A stretch of DNA of 64,000 bases from NCBI GenBank assembly GCA_012523465.1, contig JAAYIK010000012.1:41806-105805 (forward strand), written 5' to 3'. Below the pieces are notes generated by a model that made no database searches, had not been told where the DNA came from, and saw nothing but the letters and a program-made list of their open reading frames with translations. Below, in pieces: positions 1-9,335 of the stretch. The stretch comes from Lysobacteraceae bacterium (GTDB lineage Bacteria; Pseudomonadota; Gammaproteobacteria; Nitrococcales; AK92). A program made the position numbers and the translations under genes. Each line of letters starts with the position of its first letter. Position 1 is the stretch's first letter.

Positions 1-2
1 TG

Positions 3-1211
3 GTCTTTATCGGCGCCAAAGGCGACATCGAAGGCCAGATCAACCCCGACCTGCATGTCCCGGAAGGCGCCGTGGTCCAGATCAATCTGATCAACGGCGA
101 CGGCGCGATTCACGACATCGCCCTGCCCGATTTCAATGTCGATTCCGACGACATCAGCGGCAAGGGCTCGTCCACGGCGGTCGTGTTCCGGGTCGACAAG
201 GCCGGCGAGTTCAAGTACCTCTGCACCCTGCCCGGCCACGTCCAGGCCGGCATGATCGGCAAGCTCATCGTCGGCGACGGCGTGGCCGATGTCGCCCCCA
301 AGGGCATGGAAGTGGCGCAGGATCCCACCGCCGTCGGCGAGCCGGTTGGCAAGCGCGGTCCGCGAACGCTGAACGTTACCCTGGAGACCACCGAGGTCGT
401 CGGCCAGCTGTCCGACGGCAGCACCTATCGCTACTGGACCTTCAACAACAAGGTGCCGGGGCCCTTTATCCGGGCGCGGGTGGGCGACACCATCAACGTC
501 ACCCTGGCCAACGCCACCGACAGCAAGCACATCCACTCGGTGGACTTCCACGCGGTGACCGGTCCCGGCGGCGGCGCGGAAGTGACCCAGGCGCCTCCGG
601 GCAAGGCGGAAAGCTTCACCTTCAAGGCCCTCAAGCCAGGCCTGTACGTGTACCACTGCGCGACGCCCATGGTGGCCCAGCACATCTCCAACGGCATGTA
701 CGGCCTGATCCTGATCGAGCCGGAGGGCGGCCTGCCGCCGGTGGACCGGGAGTTCTACGTGATGCAGGGCGAGCTCTACACCACCCAGCCGCACGGCACG
801 CCGGGCGAGCACGAGTTCTCGCTGGAGCGGCTGCTGGACGAAAGGCCAACCCATTTCGCCTTCAACGGCACCATGAACGCGCTCACCAAGACCCATGCCA
901 TGGAGGCTAAGGTCGGCGAGACGGTGCGGATCTTCTTCGGCGTGGGCGGCCCCAATGCCACCTCTAGCTTCCACGTCATCGGCGAGATCTTCGACCGCGT
1001 CTACCGCGACGGCGATTTGATTACGCCGCCCTCGGAAGGCGTGCAGACCGTGACGGTCGGTCCCGGCAGCGCTGCCATGGTGGAGTTCAAGGTGGACGTT
1101 CCCGGCCGCTACATCTTGGTGGACCACGCGTTGTCGCGGATGGAAAAGGGCCTGGCCGGCTTCCTCCATGTGACCGGTCCGGAGAATCCCGACATCTTTC
1201 ACGCCAATTGA
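3..1211 (+). CDS. nirK: Copper-containing nitrite reductase NirK, with extra N-terminal cupredoxin domain (5' end outside window)
   Basis: This periplasmic enzyme reduces nitrite to nitric oxide. The frame is open from base 3, so the N-terminus lies upstream of the window. Two parts are visible. A first cupredoxin domain has a type 1 copper motif C-x4-H-x4-M (CTLPGHVQAGM) at about nt 222-254. A two-domain NirK core follows, with the type 2 copper region HSVDFH and the type 1 loop HCATPM...H...M at about nt 655-700. The second-domain type 2 histidine lies in SSFHVIGE. Fused NirK forms with an added N-terminal type 1 copper domain are known, for example in Hyphomicrobium. The gene ends 59 bases before a strong terminator, ahead of the nap operon. 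The family assignment is firm; start and signal peptide cannot be seen. Confidence 0.93.
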   Translation, partial: VFIGAKGDIEGQINPDLHVPEGAVVQINLINGDGAIHDIALPDFNVDSDDISGKGSSTAVVFRVDKAGEFKYLCTLPGHVQAGMIGKLIVGDGVADVAPKGMEVAQDPTAVGEPVGKRGPRTLNVTLETTEVVGQLSDGSTYRYWTFNNKVPGPFIRARVGDTINVTLANATDSKHIHSVDFHAVTGPGGGAEVTQAPPGKAESFTFKALKPGLYVYHCATPMVAQHISNGMYGLILIEPEGGLPPVDREFYVMQGELYTTQPHGTPGEHEFSLERLLDERPTHFAFNGTMNALTKTHAMEAKVGETVRIFFGVGGPNATSSFHVIGEIFDRVYRDGDLITPPSEGVQTVTVGPGSAAMVEFKVDVPGRYILVDHALSRMEKGLAGFLHVTGPENPDIFHAN

Positions 1212-1270
1212 GCAGCCATCAATTCGATGCGAATATGGGGAAATTGCTAGCCAGGATTTTCCCCAGATAA

Positions 1271-1297
1271 CGGCCCGCCCAGCGGGCCGTTTTTTTA
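1271..1297 (+). terminator. Rho-independent terminator after nirK
   Basis: An 8-bp perfect GC stem (CGGCCCGC / GCGGGCCG) with a 3-base loop is followed by seven T residues. It separates nirK from napE, so nap probably has its own promoter at about 1298-1368. Confidence 0.9.
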
Positions 1298-1368
1298 TTC
1301 CGCCGTTTGATTTGCTGCGGGCGCAGTCCTAATCTTGCGGAAAAGGGGGAGGAAACAAGGAAGACCCC

Positions 1369-1530
1369 ATGCAGCAAACGGTGGACAAGCAAGAGAAACG
1401 CCGGGAACTGGCGACGTTTCTCTTTTTGAGCTTCGTTCTTTGGCCATTGCTGACGGTGATGGCAGTCGGCGCCTACGGCTTCATCATCTGGATCTCGCAA
1501 TGGTTCCTAGGCCCGCCGGGACCGGGCTGA
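1369..1530 (+). CDS. napE: Periplasmic nitrate reductase small membrane protein NapE
   Basis: A 53-residue protein. A charged N-terminus (KQEKRREL) leads into one transmembrane segment rich in F, L and W, ending in a short Pro/Gly tail. This is the usual size and architecture of NapE, a single-span protein of unknown function encoded at the head of many nap operons. A purine-rich stretch (GGAGGAAACAAGGAAG) lies just upstream of the ATG. napF starts 18 bases downstream. The call rests on size, the RREL-FLF pattern and position. Confidence 0.85.
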   Translation: MQQTVDKQEKRRELATFLFLSFVLWPLLTVMAVGAYGFIIWISQWFLGPPGPG

Positions 1531-1548
1531 TCACGGTGGAGCGGTGCC

Positions 1549-2067
1549 ATGGACAGGCTTGACACTTCCCGCCGCGCGTTTCTGCGCGGCCGGCTGACAC
1601 CGCCCGAGCCTCCTCCCATCCGTCCCCCGTGGGCGAAGGCCGAGCCGGAATTCACCACCGCCTGCACGCGCTGCCAGGCCTGCCTGCCGGCCTGCCCGGC
1701 GGGCATCCTGCGGCTCGCCAACGATGGCTACCCCCAGGTCGACTTCAGCCTGGGCGAGTGCACCTTCTGCCGCGCCTGCATCGATGCCTGCACGCACGGG
1801 GCGTTTCTCGCCCCCGATGAAGCCCGCCCCTGGAACCATGTCGCCGCCGTCGGTGCAGGCTGCCTCGGGCTGCAAGGCGTCTATTGCCGCAGCTGCGGCG
1901 ACGTCTGCCAGCCGGGCGCGATCAGCTTCGGCTTCGGCAGCCGCGCCCTCCCGATCCCCAGCATTGATCCTGCCGCCTGTACCGGCTGCGGCGCCTGCAT
2001 CGCGGCCTGCCCGGCAGCGGCCATCAGCACGGTCACGGCAACCAGCGCAGAGGATGCGGCCACATGA
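1549..2067 (+). CDS. napF: Ferredoxin-type protein NapF
   Basis: A 172-residue cytoplasmic iron-sulfur protein thought to help mature NapA before export. Four-cysteine clusters appear in order: CTRCQACLPACP near residue 39, CTFCRACIDAC near residue 71, a split cluster CRSCGDVCQP near residue 112, and CTGCGACIAACP near residue 144. The N-terminus has the usual RRAFLRG motif of NapF. The stop overlaps the napD start by 4 bases (ATGA type), indicating translational coupling. Confidence 0.93.
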   Translation: MDRLDTSRRAFLRGRLTPPEPPPIRPPWAKAEPEFTTACTRCQACLPACPAGILRLANDGYPQVDFSLGECTFCRACIDACTHGAFLAPDEARPWNHVAAVGAGCLGLQGVYCRSCGDVCQPGAISFGFGSRALPIPSIDPAACTGCGACIAACPAAAISTVTATSAEDAAT

Positions 2068-2351
2068 GCGACGAAGTGCATATCTCCAGCCTGCTCATCC
2101 ACGTCAGACCCCAGCACCTGCCGGACCTTGCCGCGCGCCTGACCGGCCGCCCCGGGGTGGAAATCCACGCCCGGGATCCCCGCGGCAAGCTGGTCCTAGT
2201 GCTGGAAACCAAAAGCGAGCTGCAAATCACCGCGATCATCGATTTCATCGAGCGGCAACCCGGCGTGCTCGCCGTGAGCATGTCCTATCACCAAGTGGAA
2301 CGCGCCGACCTGCTGGCGCAGGAGAGTCAAGATGGACCTGACGCGCCGTGA
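2064..2351 (+). CDS. napD: NapA maturation chaperone NapD
   Basis: A 95-residue cytoplasmic chaperone that binds the twin-arginine signal peptide of NapA. The sequence begins with [12 protein letters not shown] and has the alternating strand/helix pattern of the family, including GVEIHARD and the [21 protein letters not shown] segment. It overlaps napF by 4 bases and napA by 20 bases. Length and context match NapD. Confidence 0.93.
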   Translation: MSDEVHISSLLIHVRPQHLPDLAARLTGRPGVEIHARDPRGKLVLVLETKSELQITAIIDFIERQPGVLAVSMSYHQVERADLLAQESQDGPDAP

Positions 2352-4835
2352 CCTGATCAAGCTGGCGGCCGCCAGCACCGCCGCGGCGGCCGGCGGCATC
2401 TCGCTGCCGGCCCTGGGCCAGAACGTGATCACCTCGTCCGAGTACACCCGCCTGCAATGGGACAAGGCGCCCTGCCGCTTCTGCGGCACCGGCTGCAGCG
2501 TCAACGTCGCCACCCGCGACAATCAGGTCGTCGCCACCCACGGCGACATCCTCTCGCCGGTCAACCGCGGCATCAACTGCATCAAGGGTTACTTCCTCTC
2601 CAAGATCATGTATGGAGCGGATCGGCTCACCCAGCCGCTGCTGCGGATGCGCAACGGCAGGTTCCACAAGGAAGGCGAGTTCACCCCGGTCAGCTGGGAG
2701 CAGGCCTTCGACATCATGGCCGAGAAGTTCAAGCAGGCCCTGCGTGACAAGGGCCCCTCCGCGGTCGGCATCTTCGGCTCCGGCCAGTGGACCATCTGGG
2801 AAGGCTATACCGCGCTCAAGCTGTTCAAGGCCGGGTTCCGCACCAACAACGTTGACCCCAACGCCCGCCATTGCATGGCCTCGGCCGCCTACGCCTTCAT
2901 GCGCACCTTTGGCATGGACGAGCCGATGGGCTGCTACGACGACATCGAGGCCGCCGACGCCTTCGTACTCTGGGGCTCCAACATGGCGGAGATGCACCCC
3001 ATCCTCTGGACCCGCGTCGCCGACCGGCGGCTGTCGGCGCCGGGCACCCGGGTGGCGGTCCTGTCCACCTTCGAGCACCGCTCCTTCGAGCTGGCCGACC
3101 TGCCCATCATCTTCGCCCCGCAATCAGATCTGGCCATCGCCAACTACATCGCCCGCTACATCATCGAGAAGGGCGCGGTCAACGAGGAGTTCGTCAAGAA
3201 ACACACCAAGTTCAAGCTGGGCAACACCGACATAGGCTACGGCCTGCGCGCCGAGCATCCCCTGGAGCGGGCGGCCGCCAACGCCCACGATCCCGGCGGC
3301 GCCAAGGACATCAGCTTCGAGGACTATGCCGAGTTCGTGCGCCGGTACGACGCCGAGACCTTCAGCCGCATCTCGGGCGTGCCCAGGCACAAGCTGGACG
3401 CCCTGGCCGAGCTGTACGCCGACCCCGACGTCCGGGTCATGTCCTTTTGGACCATGGGCTTCAACCAGCACACCCGCGGCGTCTGGGCCAACCACCTGGT
3501 CTACAACCTGCATCTGTTGACCGGCAAGATCTCCACCCCAGGCAATAGCCCCTTCTCGCTGACCGGGCAGCCCTCGGCCTGCGGCACCACGCGCGAGGTG
3601 GGCACCTTCGCCCATCGCCTGCCAGCCGACCTGATGGTCGACAATCCGGAGCACCGCGCCATCGCCGAGCGCATCTGGAAGCTGCCGCCGGGCACCATCC
3701 CCAGCGAGCCCGGTTTCCACGCCGTCGAGATGAATCGCAAGCTCAGGGACGGCGAGCTCAACGCCTACTGGGTGCAGGTCAACAACAACGGCCAGGCCGC
3801 GGCCAACATCAACGAGGAGCTGATCCCGGGCTACCGCAACCCGGACAACTTCATCGTCGTCTCCGACGCCTACCCCACCGTGACCACCCAACTGGCCGAC
3901 CTCATCCTGCCGGCGGCCATGTGGGTGGAGAAGGAAGGGGCCTACGGCAACGCCGAGCGGCGCACCCAGTTCTGGCGCCAGCTGGTGCAGGCGCCCGGCG
4001 AGGCGCGCGCTCCGACCTCTGGCAGCTCATGGAGTTCTCCAAGCGCTTCAGGACCGAGGAGGTCTGGCCGCAGAAGCTGCTCGCCAAGGCGCCGGAGTAC
4101 CGGGGCAAGACGCTGTTCGACGTGCTGTTCAGAAACGGCCAGGTGGATCGCTTCCCCCTCAGCGACATCAAGCCCGGCTATCGCAACCACGAGTCCGAGG
4201 CCTTCGGCTTCTACGTCCAGAAAGGCTTGTTCGAGGAATACGCCTCCTTCGGCCGCGGCCACGGCCACGACCTGGCCCCCTTCGAGCGTTACCACGAGGA
4301 GCGCGGCCTGCGCTGGCCGGTGGTCGACGGCAAGGAAACCCTCTGGCGCTACAAGGAAGGCTACGACCCCTACGTCAAGCCGGGCGCCGGCTGGGAGTTC
4401 TACGGCGAGCCGGATGGCCGCGCCAACATCTACGCCCTGCCCTACGAACCGCCGGCGGAGGCGCCGGACGAGGAATACCCGTTCTGGCTGGTCACCGGCC
4501 GCGTCCTCGAGCACTGGCACTCGGGCTCCATCACGCGGCGCGTCCCCGAACTCCACCGCGCCTACCCGAACGCGCAGGTCTTCATGCATCCGGAAGACGC
4601 CCGCGCGCTGGGGCTGCGGCGTGGCTCCGAAGTGCGCGTCGTCAGCCGCCGCGGCGAGATCCGCACCCGGGTCGAGACCCGCGGCCGCAACAAGCCGCCC
4701 AAGGGCGTGGTGTATGTGCCCTGGTTCGATTCCAGCCAGCTGATCAACAAGGTCACACTGGACGCAACCGACCCGATCTCCAAACAGACCGACTACAAGA
4801 AGTGCGCCAGCAAGATCGTTCCGGTGCCGTTGTAA
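2332..4835 (+). pseudogene. napA: Periplasmic nitrate reductase catalytic subunit NapA, interrupted by a 2-base frameshift
   Basis: NapA reduces nitrate to nitrite in the periplasm using Mo-bis-MGD and one [4Fe-4S] cluster. The N-terminus has a Tat signal (TRRDLIK followed by an Ala-rich stretch). The cluster ligands are in CRFCGTGCS and GINCIKG. The molybdenum cysteine lies in RHCMASA. The frame is correct to about base 4008 (APGEAR) and then shifts; family homology ([13 protein letters not shown] to the end [11 protein letters not shown]) resumes in the next frame from base 4011 to 4835. Removing one GC from the GCGCGCGC run at 4003-4010 restores an 833-residue protein of normal length. Either a sequencing or assembly error or a true mutation is possible. 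All other nap genes look intact, which slightly favours an error. Without repair the product would be a 803-residue protein with a nonsense C-terminus. Confidence 0.9.
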
Positions 4836-4850
4836 GGGAGGCAGGCAACC

Positions 4851-5318
4851 ATGAGCAAACCGATCCGGCTGGCGGTCGTCGCGGCTTTGGCGGTCGCCCT
4901 AATTCCATCCATCGGGCCGGCCCAGCTCGGCCACGACACCCTGCGCAACGCACCGGTCACCGAGGAGCCGCCGGCGCCGCGCCTGCCCACGGTGGAGAAC
5001 CGGGACCTGCGGCGGATGCGGGCCTACCCCATGCAGCCGCCGACCATCCCCCACAAGATCGACGACTACCAGCTCGACCTCAACGCCAACAAGTGCATGT
5101 CCTGCCACTCGCGCGTCCGCACCGCGGACACCCAGGCGCCGATGATCAGCGTCACCCACTACCAGGACAGGGACGGCAACTTCCTCGCCGAGCTCTCGCC
5201 CCGGCGCTACTTCTGCACCCAGTGCCACGTGCCGCAGACCGAGGTCAAGCCGCTGGTCGGCAACGAGTTCATCGACGTCGACCAGCTGATCCGCAGACAG
5301 CGCAGCGGCTCGCGCTGA
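4851..5318 (+). CDS. napB: Diheme cytochrome c NapB, electron-transfer subunit of nitrate reductase
   Basis: A 155-residue periplasmic protein with a cleavable signal (AVVAALAVALIPSIGPA). It has exactly two heme-binding motifs, CMSCH near residue 82 and CTQCH near residue 122. The conserved NapB features Y-P-M-Q-PP-T-IPH and the heme-ligand histidine region are present. It passes electrons from NapC to NapA. It starts 15 bases after the napA stop. Confidence 0.95.
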   Translation: MSKPIRLAVVAALAVALIPSIGPAQLGHDTLRNAPVTEEPPAPRLPTVENRDLRRMRAYPMQPPTIPHKIDDYQLDLNANKCMSCHSRVRTADTQAPMISVTHYQDRDGNFLAELSPRRYFCTQCHVPQTEVKPLVGNEFIDVDQLIRRQRSGSR

Positions 5319-5339
5319 TAGCGAGCAAGGAGAACTGGG

Positions 5340-5975
5340 GTGTCAAGAAAACTATTTGGCCTGGTCCGCTCCGGCTGGAAGACGCTGTCCCGGCCGTCGC
5401 GCTACTACAGCCTCGGCTTTCTTTCCATCGGTGGCTTCGTCTGCGGCATCCTATTCTGGGGTGGCTTCAACACCGCGCTCGAGCTCACCAACACCGAGCC
5501 GTTCTGCATCAGCTGCCACGAGATGCGCAGCAACGTCTACCAGGAGCTGCAGGGCACCATCCACTTCACCAACCGCTCCGGCGTGCGCGCCACCTGTCCC
5601 GACTGCCACGTGCCGCACGACTGGACTGACAAGATCGCCCGCAAGATGCAGGCCTCGAAAGAGGTCTGGGGCTGGCTATTCGGCACCATCAACACCCGCG
5701 AGAAGTTCCTCGACCATCGCCTGGAGATGGCCATGCGCGAATGGCGCCGGCTCAAGGCCAACGACTCGCTGGAGTGCCGCAACTGCCACGCCTTCGAGTA
5801 CATGGACTTCACCCGCCAGAGCCCCCGCGCCGAGCGCGCCCACATCCGCGGCCTGCAGCAGGCCGGACTGACCTGCATCGACTGCCACAAGGGCATCGCC
5901 CACGATCTGCCGCCCATGGAAGGCATCGAAGGCTGGGACCTGTCGCCCAGAGGCCAGGCCACTTCCATGCGCTGA
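5340..5975 (+). CDS. napC: Tetraheme cytochrome c quinol dehydrogenase NapC (NapC/NirT family)
   Basis: A 211-residue membrane-anchored quinol oxidase that feeds NapB. One N-terminal transmembrane helix (about residues 22-45) is followed by four heme motifs: CISCH, CPDCH, CRNCH and CIDCH. The start is GTG, preceded by a GGAG-type sequence (CAAGGAGAACTGGG). It is the last gene of the nap operon; no napGH is present, so electron input should depend on NapC alone. A very long inverted repeat follows at 6001-6052. Confidence 0.95.
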   Translation: MSRKLFGLVRSGWKTLSRPSRYYSLGFLSIGGFVCGILFWGGFNTALELTNTEPFCISCHEMRSNVYQELQGTIHFTNRSGVRATCPDCHVPHDWTDKIARKMQASKEVWGWLFGTINTREKFLDHRLEMAMREWRRLKANDSLECRNCHAFEYMDFTRQSPRAERAHIRGLQQAGLTCIDCHKGIAHDLPPMEGIEGWDLSPRGQATSMR

Positions 5976-6000
5976 GCGCCTTGCGGAATGGACCAGCGCC

Positions 6001-6052
6001 GGCCGGCCCCGATGCCTGCCCCACCAAGGCGGGGCAGGCATCGGGGCCGGCC
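6001..6052. repeat. Perfect 22-bp inverted repeat between convergent napC and acyl-CoA synthetase genes
   Basis: Bases 6001-6022 are the exact reverse complement of 6031-6052, with an 8-base spacer. The stem is very GC-rich and lies 25 bases past the napC stop and 24 bases before the end of the opposing gene. No T-tract follows on either strand, so it is not a classic intrinsic terminator. It may act as an mRNA 3' stabiliser or as a Rho-assisted bidirectional terminator. Confidence 0.85.
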
Positions 6053-6075
6053 GCGGGGCGGCCGGCGGCAACTCT

Positions 6076-7701
6076 CTAGCCCAGCTCCCGTGCCCGCTGT
6101 CGCAGCACGAACTTCTGGATCTTGCCGGTCGAGGTCTTGGGCAGCTCGCCGAAGATCACCGTGCGAGGCGCCTTGAAGTGCGCCATGTTTTCGCGGCAGA
6201 AATCGATGATCTCCTGCTCGGTCGCCTGCATGCCGTCCTTGAGCGCGATGAAGGCGCAGGGACTCTCTCCCCATTTGGGATCCGGCCGCGCCACCACCGC
6301 CGCCTCCAACACCGCTGGGTGGCGGTAGAGCACGTTCTCGACCTCGATGGAGGAGATGTTCTCGCCGCCCGAGATGATGATGTCCTTGGAGCGGTCGCGG
6401 ATTTCGATGTAGCCGTCGGGGTGCCAGACAGCAAGGTCGCCGCTGTGGAACCAGCCGCCGCGGAAGGCTTCGTCGGTGGCCTCCTTGTTCTTGAGGTATC
6501 CCTTCATCACGTTGTTGCCGCGCATGAAGACCTCTCCCATGGTCTTGCCGTCGCGCGGCACCGGCTCCAGGGTATCGGGGTCCGCTACCATCAGCCCCTC
6601 CAGCACCTGATAGCGCACGCCCTGGCGCGCCTTGAGCTGCGCTCGCTGCTCTTCCGGCTCGGCATCCCACTCCCGGTGCCAAGCGCACACAGTAGACGGG
6701 CCGTAGGTCTCGGTGAGACCGTAGACATGGGTCACTTCGATGCCCATGGCCTCGACCCCGGCGATGACCGCAGCTGGCGGCGCGGCGCCCGCTGTCATCG
6801 CCTTGACCGAGTGCTGCAGCTTTCGCCTGTGCTCCTCGGGCGCATTCAGCAGGCTGTTGAGCACAATGGGCGCGCCGCAGAAATGGGTCACCCCGTGCTC
6901 ACTGATCGCGCTCAACACCGCTTCCGGCTGCACCTTGCGCAGGCAGACATGGGTGCCGGCGACCGCGGTCACCGCCCAGGGGAAGCACCAGCCGTTGCAA
7001 TGGAACATCGGCAGCGTCCACAGATAGACCGGATGCTGCGGCAACGACCACACCAGGACGTTGCCCAGGGCGCTGAGGTAGGCGCCGCGGTGGTGGTAGA
7101 CCACGCCCTTGGGCTTGCCGGTAGTGCCGGAGGTGTAGTTGAGGCTAATGGCCTCCCACTCGTCAGCCGGCCCCTGCCAGGCGAAGTCCGGGTCGCCTTC
7201 GGCGATGAAGGCTTCGTAGTCGAGCTCCCCCAGCAGCTCCCCCGCCGGCGCCAGCGGATCGTCGACATCGATCACCAGCGGCTTGCGCTCGACCAGCTCC
7301 AGGGCGCGAGCGATGGTGCCGGAGAACTCGCGGTCGGTGATCAGGGCCTTGGCCTGGCCGTGGTCCAGCATATAGGCGATGGCCTCGGGATCCAGGCGCA
7401 CGTTGAGCGTGTTCAGCACCGCACCGGCCATGGGCACGCCGAAATGGGCCTCCACCATTTCGGGGATGTTGGGCAGCATGACCGCCACCGTATCGCCCTT
7501 GCCGATGCCGCGCCGGGTCAGTGCCGAGGCCAGCTGCCGACAGCGCCGGTAGGTCTCCCGCCAGGTGCGCCTCACCTCGCCATGGATGACGGCGATGCGC
7601 TCTGGATAGACGCTGGCAGACCACTCGATGAAAGTCAGCGGTGAGAGCGGCACATAATTGGCCTGCGTGCGCTCAAGTCCCTGATCGTAAACGCTCTGCA
7701 T
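6076..7701 (-). CDS. Acyl-CoA synthetase (AMP-forming; DmdB/medium-chain-like)
   Basis: A 541-residue ANL-superfamily ligase that activates a carboxylic acid with ATP and CoA. Visible motifs are the P-loop-like YTSGTTGKPKG near residue 190, the LPMFHCNGWCFPW motif, GLTETYGP, the hinge region GYIEIRDRSKDIIISGGENIS, and the C-terminal catalytic lysine in STGKIQK. The HCNGW variant is typical of medium-chain and methylmercaptopropionate-type ligases. The substrate cannot be fixed from sequence. It is a single gene with a clear purine-rich site (GGAGGAGAAGAT) before its ATG. Confidence 0.88.
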   Translation of the reverse strand: MQSVYDQGLERTQANYVPLSPLTFIEWSASVYPERIAVIHGEVRRTWRETYRRCRQLASALTRRGIGKGDTVAVMLPNIPEMVEAHFGVPMAGAVLNTLNVRLDPEAIAYMLDHGQAKALITDREFSGTIARALELVERKPLVIDVDDPLAPAGELLGELDYEAFIAEGDPDFAWQGPADEWEAISLNYTSGTTGKPKGVVYHHRGAYLSALGNVLVWSLPQHPVYLWTLPMFHCNGWCFPWAVTAVAGTHVCLRKVQPEAVLSAISEHGVTHFCGAPIVLNSLLNAPEEHRRKLQHSVKAMTAGAAPPAAVIAGVEAMGIEVTHVYGLTETYGPSTVCAWHREWDAEPEEQRAQLKARQGVRYQVLEGLMVADPDTLEPVPRDGKTMGEVFMRGNNVMKGYLKNKEATDEAFRGGWFHSGDLAVWHPDGYIEIRDRSKDIIISGGENISSIEVENVLYRHPAVLEAAVVARPDPKWGESPCAFIALKDGMQATEQEIIDFCRENMAHFKAPRTVIFGELPKTSTGKIQKFVLRQRARELG

Positions 7702-8143
7702 ATCTTCTCCTCCTTAGTACCGCCTGTGGCCGGCTTTCTACAGCCTAGACCCGGTTCCGCGAACTCGCCAGGCAGGCGCCGGCACCCGTCCCCGAGCGCT
7801 GACCGGTTATCCACAAAAGCTGTGGATAACTCCGTGGAAAAAATATGGAAACAGCCCGCAAACCCGCGTCCCGTCGACATTGACAGACTTTGCGCAGAAA
7901 ACGACCAGCCCGACTATCTCTATGAAAAACAGCAACTTGCAACATCAAGCTCGATGTGCTAGGTGGACGAGAGCGGGAAGCGCGGCGCTTAAGAAAAACT
8001 GTGGACAAAGTCAAGCGTTCGGCCGGCCCCGCCAGCGCGAAGCGCGCATGGCGGCGCCATTTCTCAGGCGCGGGAAGGAGCAGAAGGACAAGCTAGGCTG
8101 TCCTGGAGCGGACAGCCTAGCAAGACAGGTTGATGGGCTCGCT
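7702..8143. other. Intergenic region with DnaA-box-like inverted pair
   Basis: No convincing gene is seen in these 442 bases between two minus-strand genes. A perfect DnaA-box consensus TTATCCACA at 7807-7815 faces its reverse complement at 7821-7829, with a 5-base spacer. A further near-box, TGTGGACAA (one mismatch), lies at 8000-8008. The stretch around 7830-7960 is relatively A-rich. Confidence 0.7.
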
Positions 8144-9259
8144 TCAGGTCAGCACCGCCAGCGAGGCTTTGCTGAAGGGGCGTATCTCGTCGACCCGGTT
8201 GTCGCGAAGCTTGGCCAGCCACTGCGGATCCTGCAGCAGGGCACGCCCGACCGCGATCAGGTCGAACTCGTCCCTGGCCATGCGCTCGAGCAAGTCGTCG
8301 ATGCCGGCCTGCTGCACCACCGCGTCGTCCGGCGCGGCGAAGGTGCCGGTGATGAAATCCTCGGTCAGCCCGACGCTGCCCACGGAGATGGTCGGCAGCC
8401 CGGTGATCTTGCGGGTCCAGCCGGCCAGGTTGAGCTCCGAGCCCGGGAATTCCGGCACCCAGAAGCGGCGGGTGGAGGCGTGGAAGATGTCGACCCCGGC
8501 CCGCACCAGCGGCAGCAGGAAGCGCTCCAGCTCCTGCGGGGTCCAGGCCAGCTTGGCCTCGTAATCCTGCTGCTTCCACTGCGAGTAGCGGAACACGATG
8601 GCGAAGTCCTGTCCGGTGGCGTCGCGCACCGCCTCGATGATCTCGATGGCGAAGCGCAGGCGGTTTTCCAGCGAGCCGCCGTACTCGTCGTCGCGGACGT
8701 TGGTGCCCTCCCAGAAGAACTGGTCGATCAGGTAACCGTGGGCACCGTGCAGCTCGACCCCATCGAAGCCCAGCGCCTTGGCGTCGGCCGCCGCCTGGGC
8801 AAAGGCCTGCACCACGTCCTGGATGTCCTGCCTGGTCATGGCCCGCCCGTTGGGGCGTCCCGGCTTGTACAGCCCGCTGGGACTGTAGCCGGGCACGCTG
8901 GGATCAGGCTCGGTGCCTTCGCGCCGCACCGCGCCGACATGCCAAAGCTGCGGGATGATGGCGGCACCCGCGGCATGGACCTCCTCCACCACCCGCCGCC
9001 AGCCGGCCAGCGCTTCCTCGCCGTGGAAGGCCGGCACATTGGGGTAGCCGTTGGCGGCCGGATGATTGACGGTCGTGCCCTCGGTGATGATGAGGCCAAC
9101 CCCGCCTTCGGCGCGGCGCCGGTAGTAGGCAGCGACCTCGGGGCCGGGCACATTGCCCGGCGAGAACCTGCGGGTCATGGGCGCCATGGCGACACGGTTG
9201 CGCAGGCGCAGCGACTTGCACTCGAACGGTCGAAACAGAGGACCGAGATCCAACGTCAT
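8144..9259 (-). CDS. NADH:flavin oxidoreductase of the Old Yellow Enzyme family
   Basis: A 371-residue TIM-barrel FMN enzyme that reduces activated C=C bonds or related substrates with NAD(P)H. Family features are LRNRVAMAPMTR near the N-terminus, YYRRRAEGGVGLIITEGT, QLWHVG, DGVELHGAHGYLIDQFF, the YGGSLENRLRF signature, and the phosphate-binding end VGRALLQDP. I chose the internal ATG (MTLDLGPLF) because GAGGAAG sits just before it; an upstream GTG would add 10 residues. The physiological substrate is unknown. No partner gene is adjacent. Confidence 0.88.
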   Translation of the reverse strand: MTLDLGPLFRPFECKSLRLRNRVAMAPMTRRFSPGNVPGPEVAAYYRRRAEGGVGLIITEGTTVNHPAANGYPNVPAFHGEEALAGWRRVVEEVHAAGAAIIPQLWHVGAVRREGTEPDPSVPGYSPSGLYKPGRPNGRAMTRQDIQDVVQAFAQAAADAKALGFDGVELHGAHGYLIDQFFWEGTNVRDDEYGGSLENRLRFAIEIIEAVRDATGQDFAIVFRYSQWKQQDYEAKLAWTPQELERFLLPLVRAGVDIFHASTRRFWVPEFPGSELNLAGWTRKITGLPTISVGSVGLTEDFITGTFAAPDDAVVQQAGIDDLLERMARDEFDLIAVGRALLQDPQWLAKLRDNRVDEIRPFSKASLAVLT

Positions 9260-9335
9260 GTCTTCCTCTTCGAATTCTTGCTTAACCACAGCCGGGAAAC
9301 ATTAAAGGGAATGCCGCAGAATTGCACCGTTCGGG

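Noticed and set aside
6178..7644. 488-codon plus-strand open frame
   Set aside because: It is antisense to the acyl-CoA synthetase and has no protein-like motifs.
7702..8143. Chromosomal origin of replication
   Set aside because: Only two good DnaA boxes and one near-box are present, and dnaA, dnaN or mnmG are not in the window.
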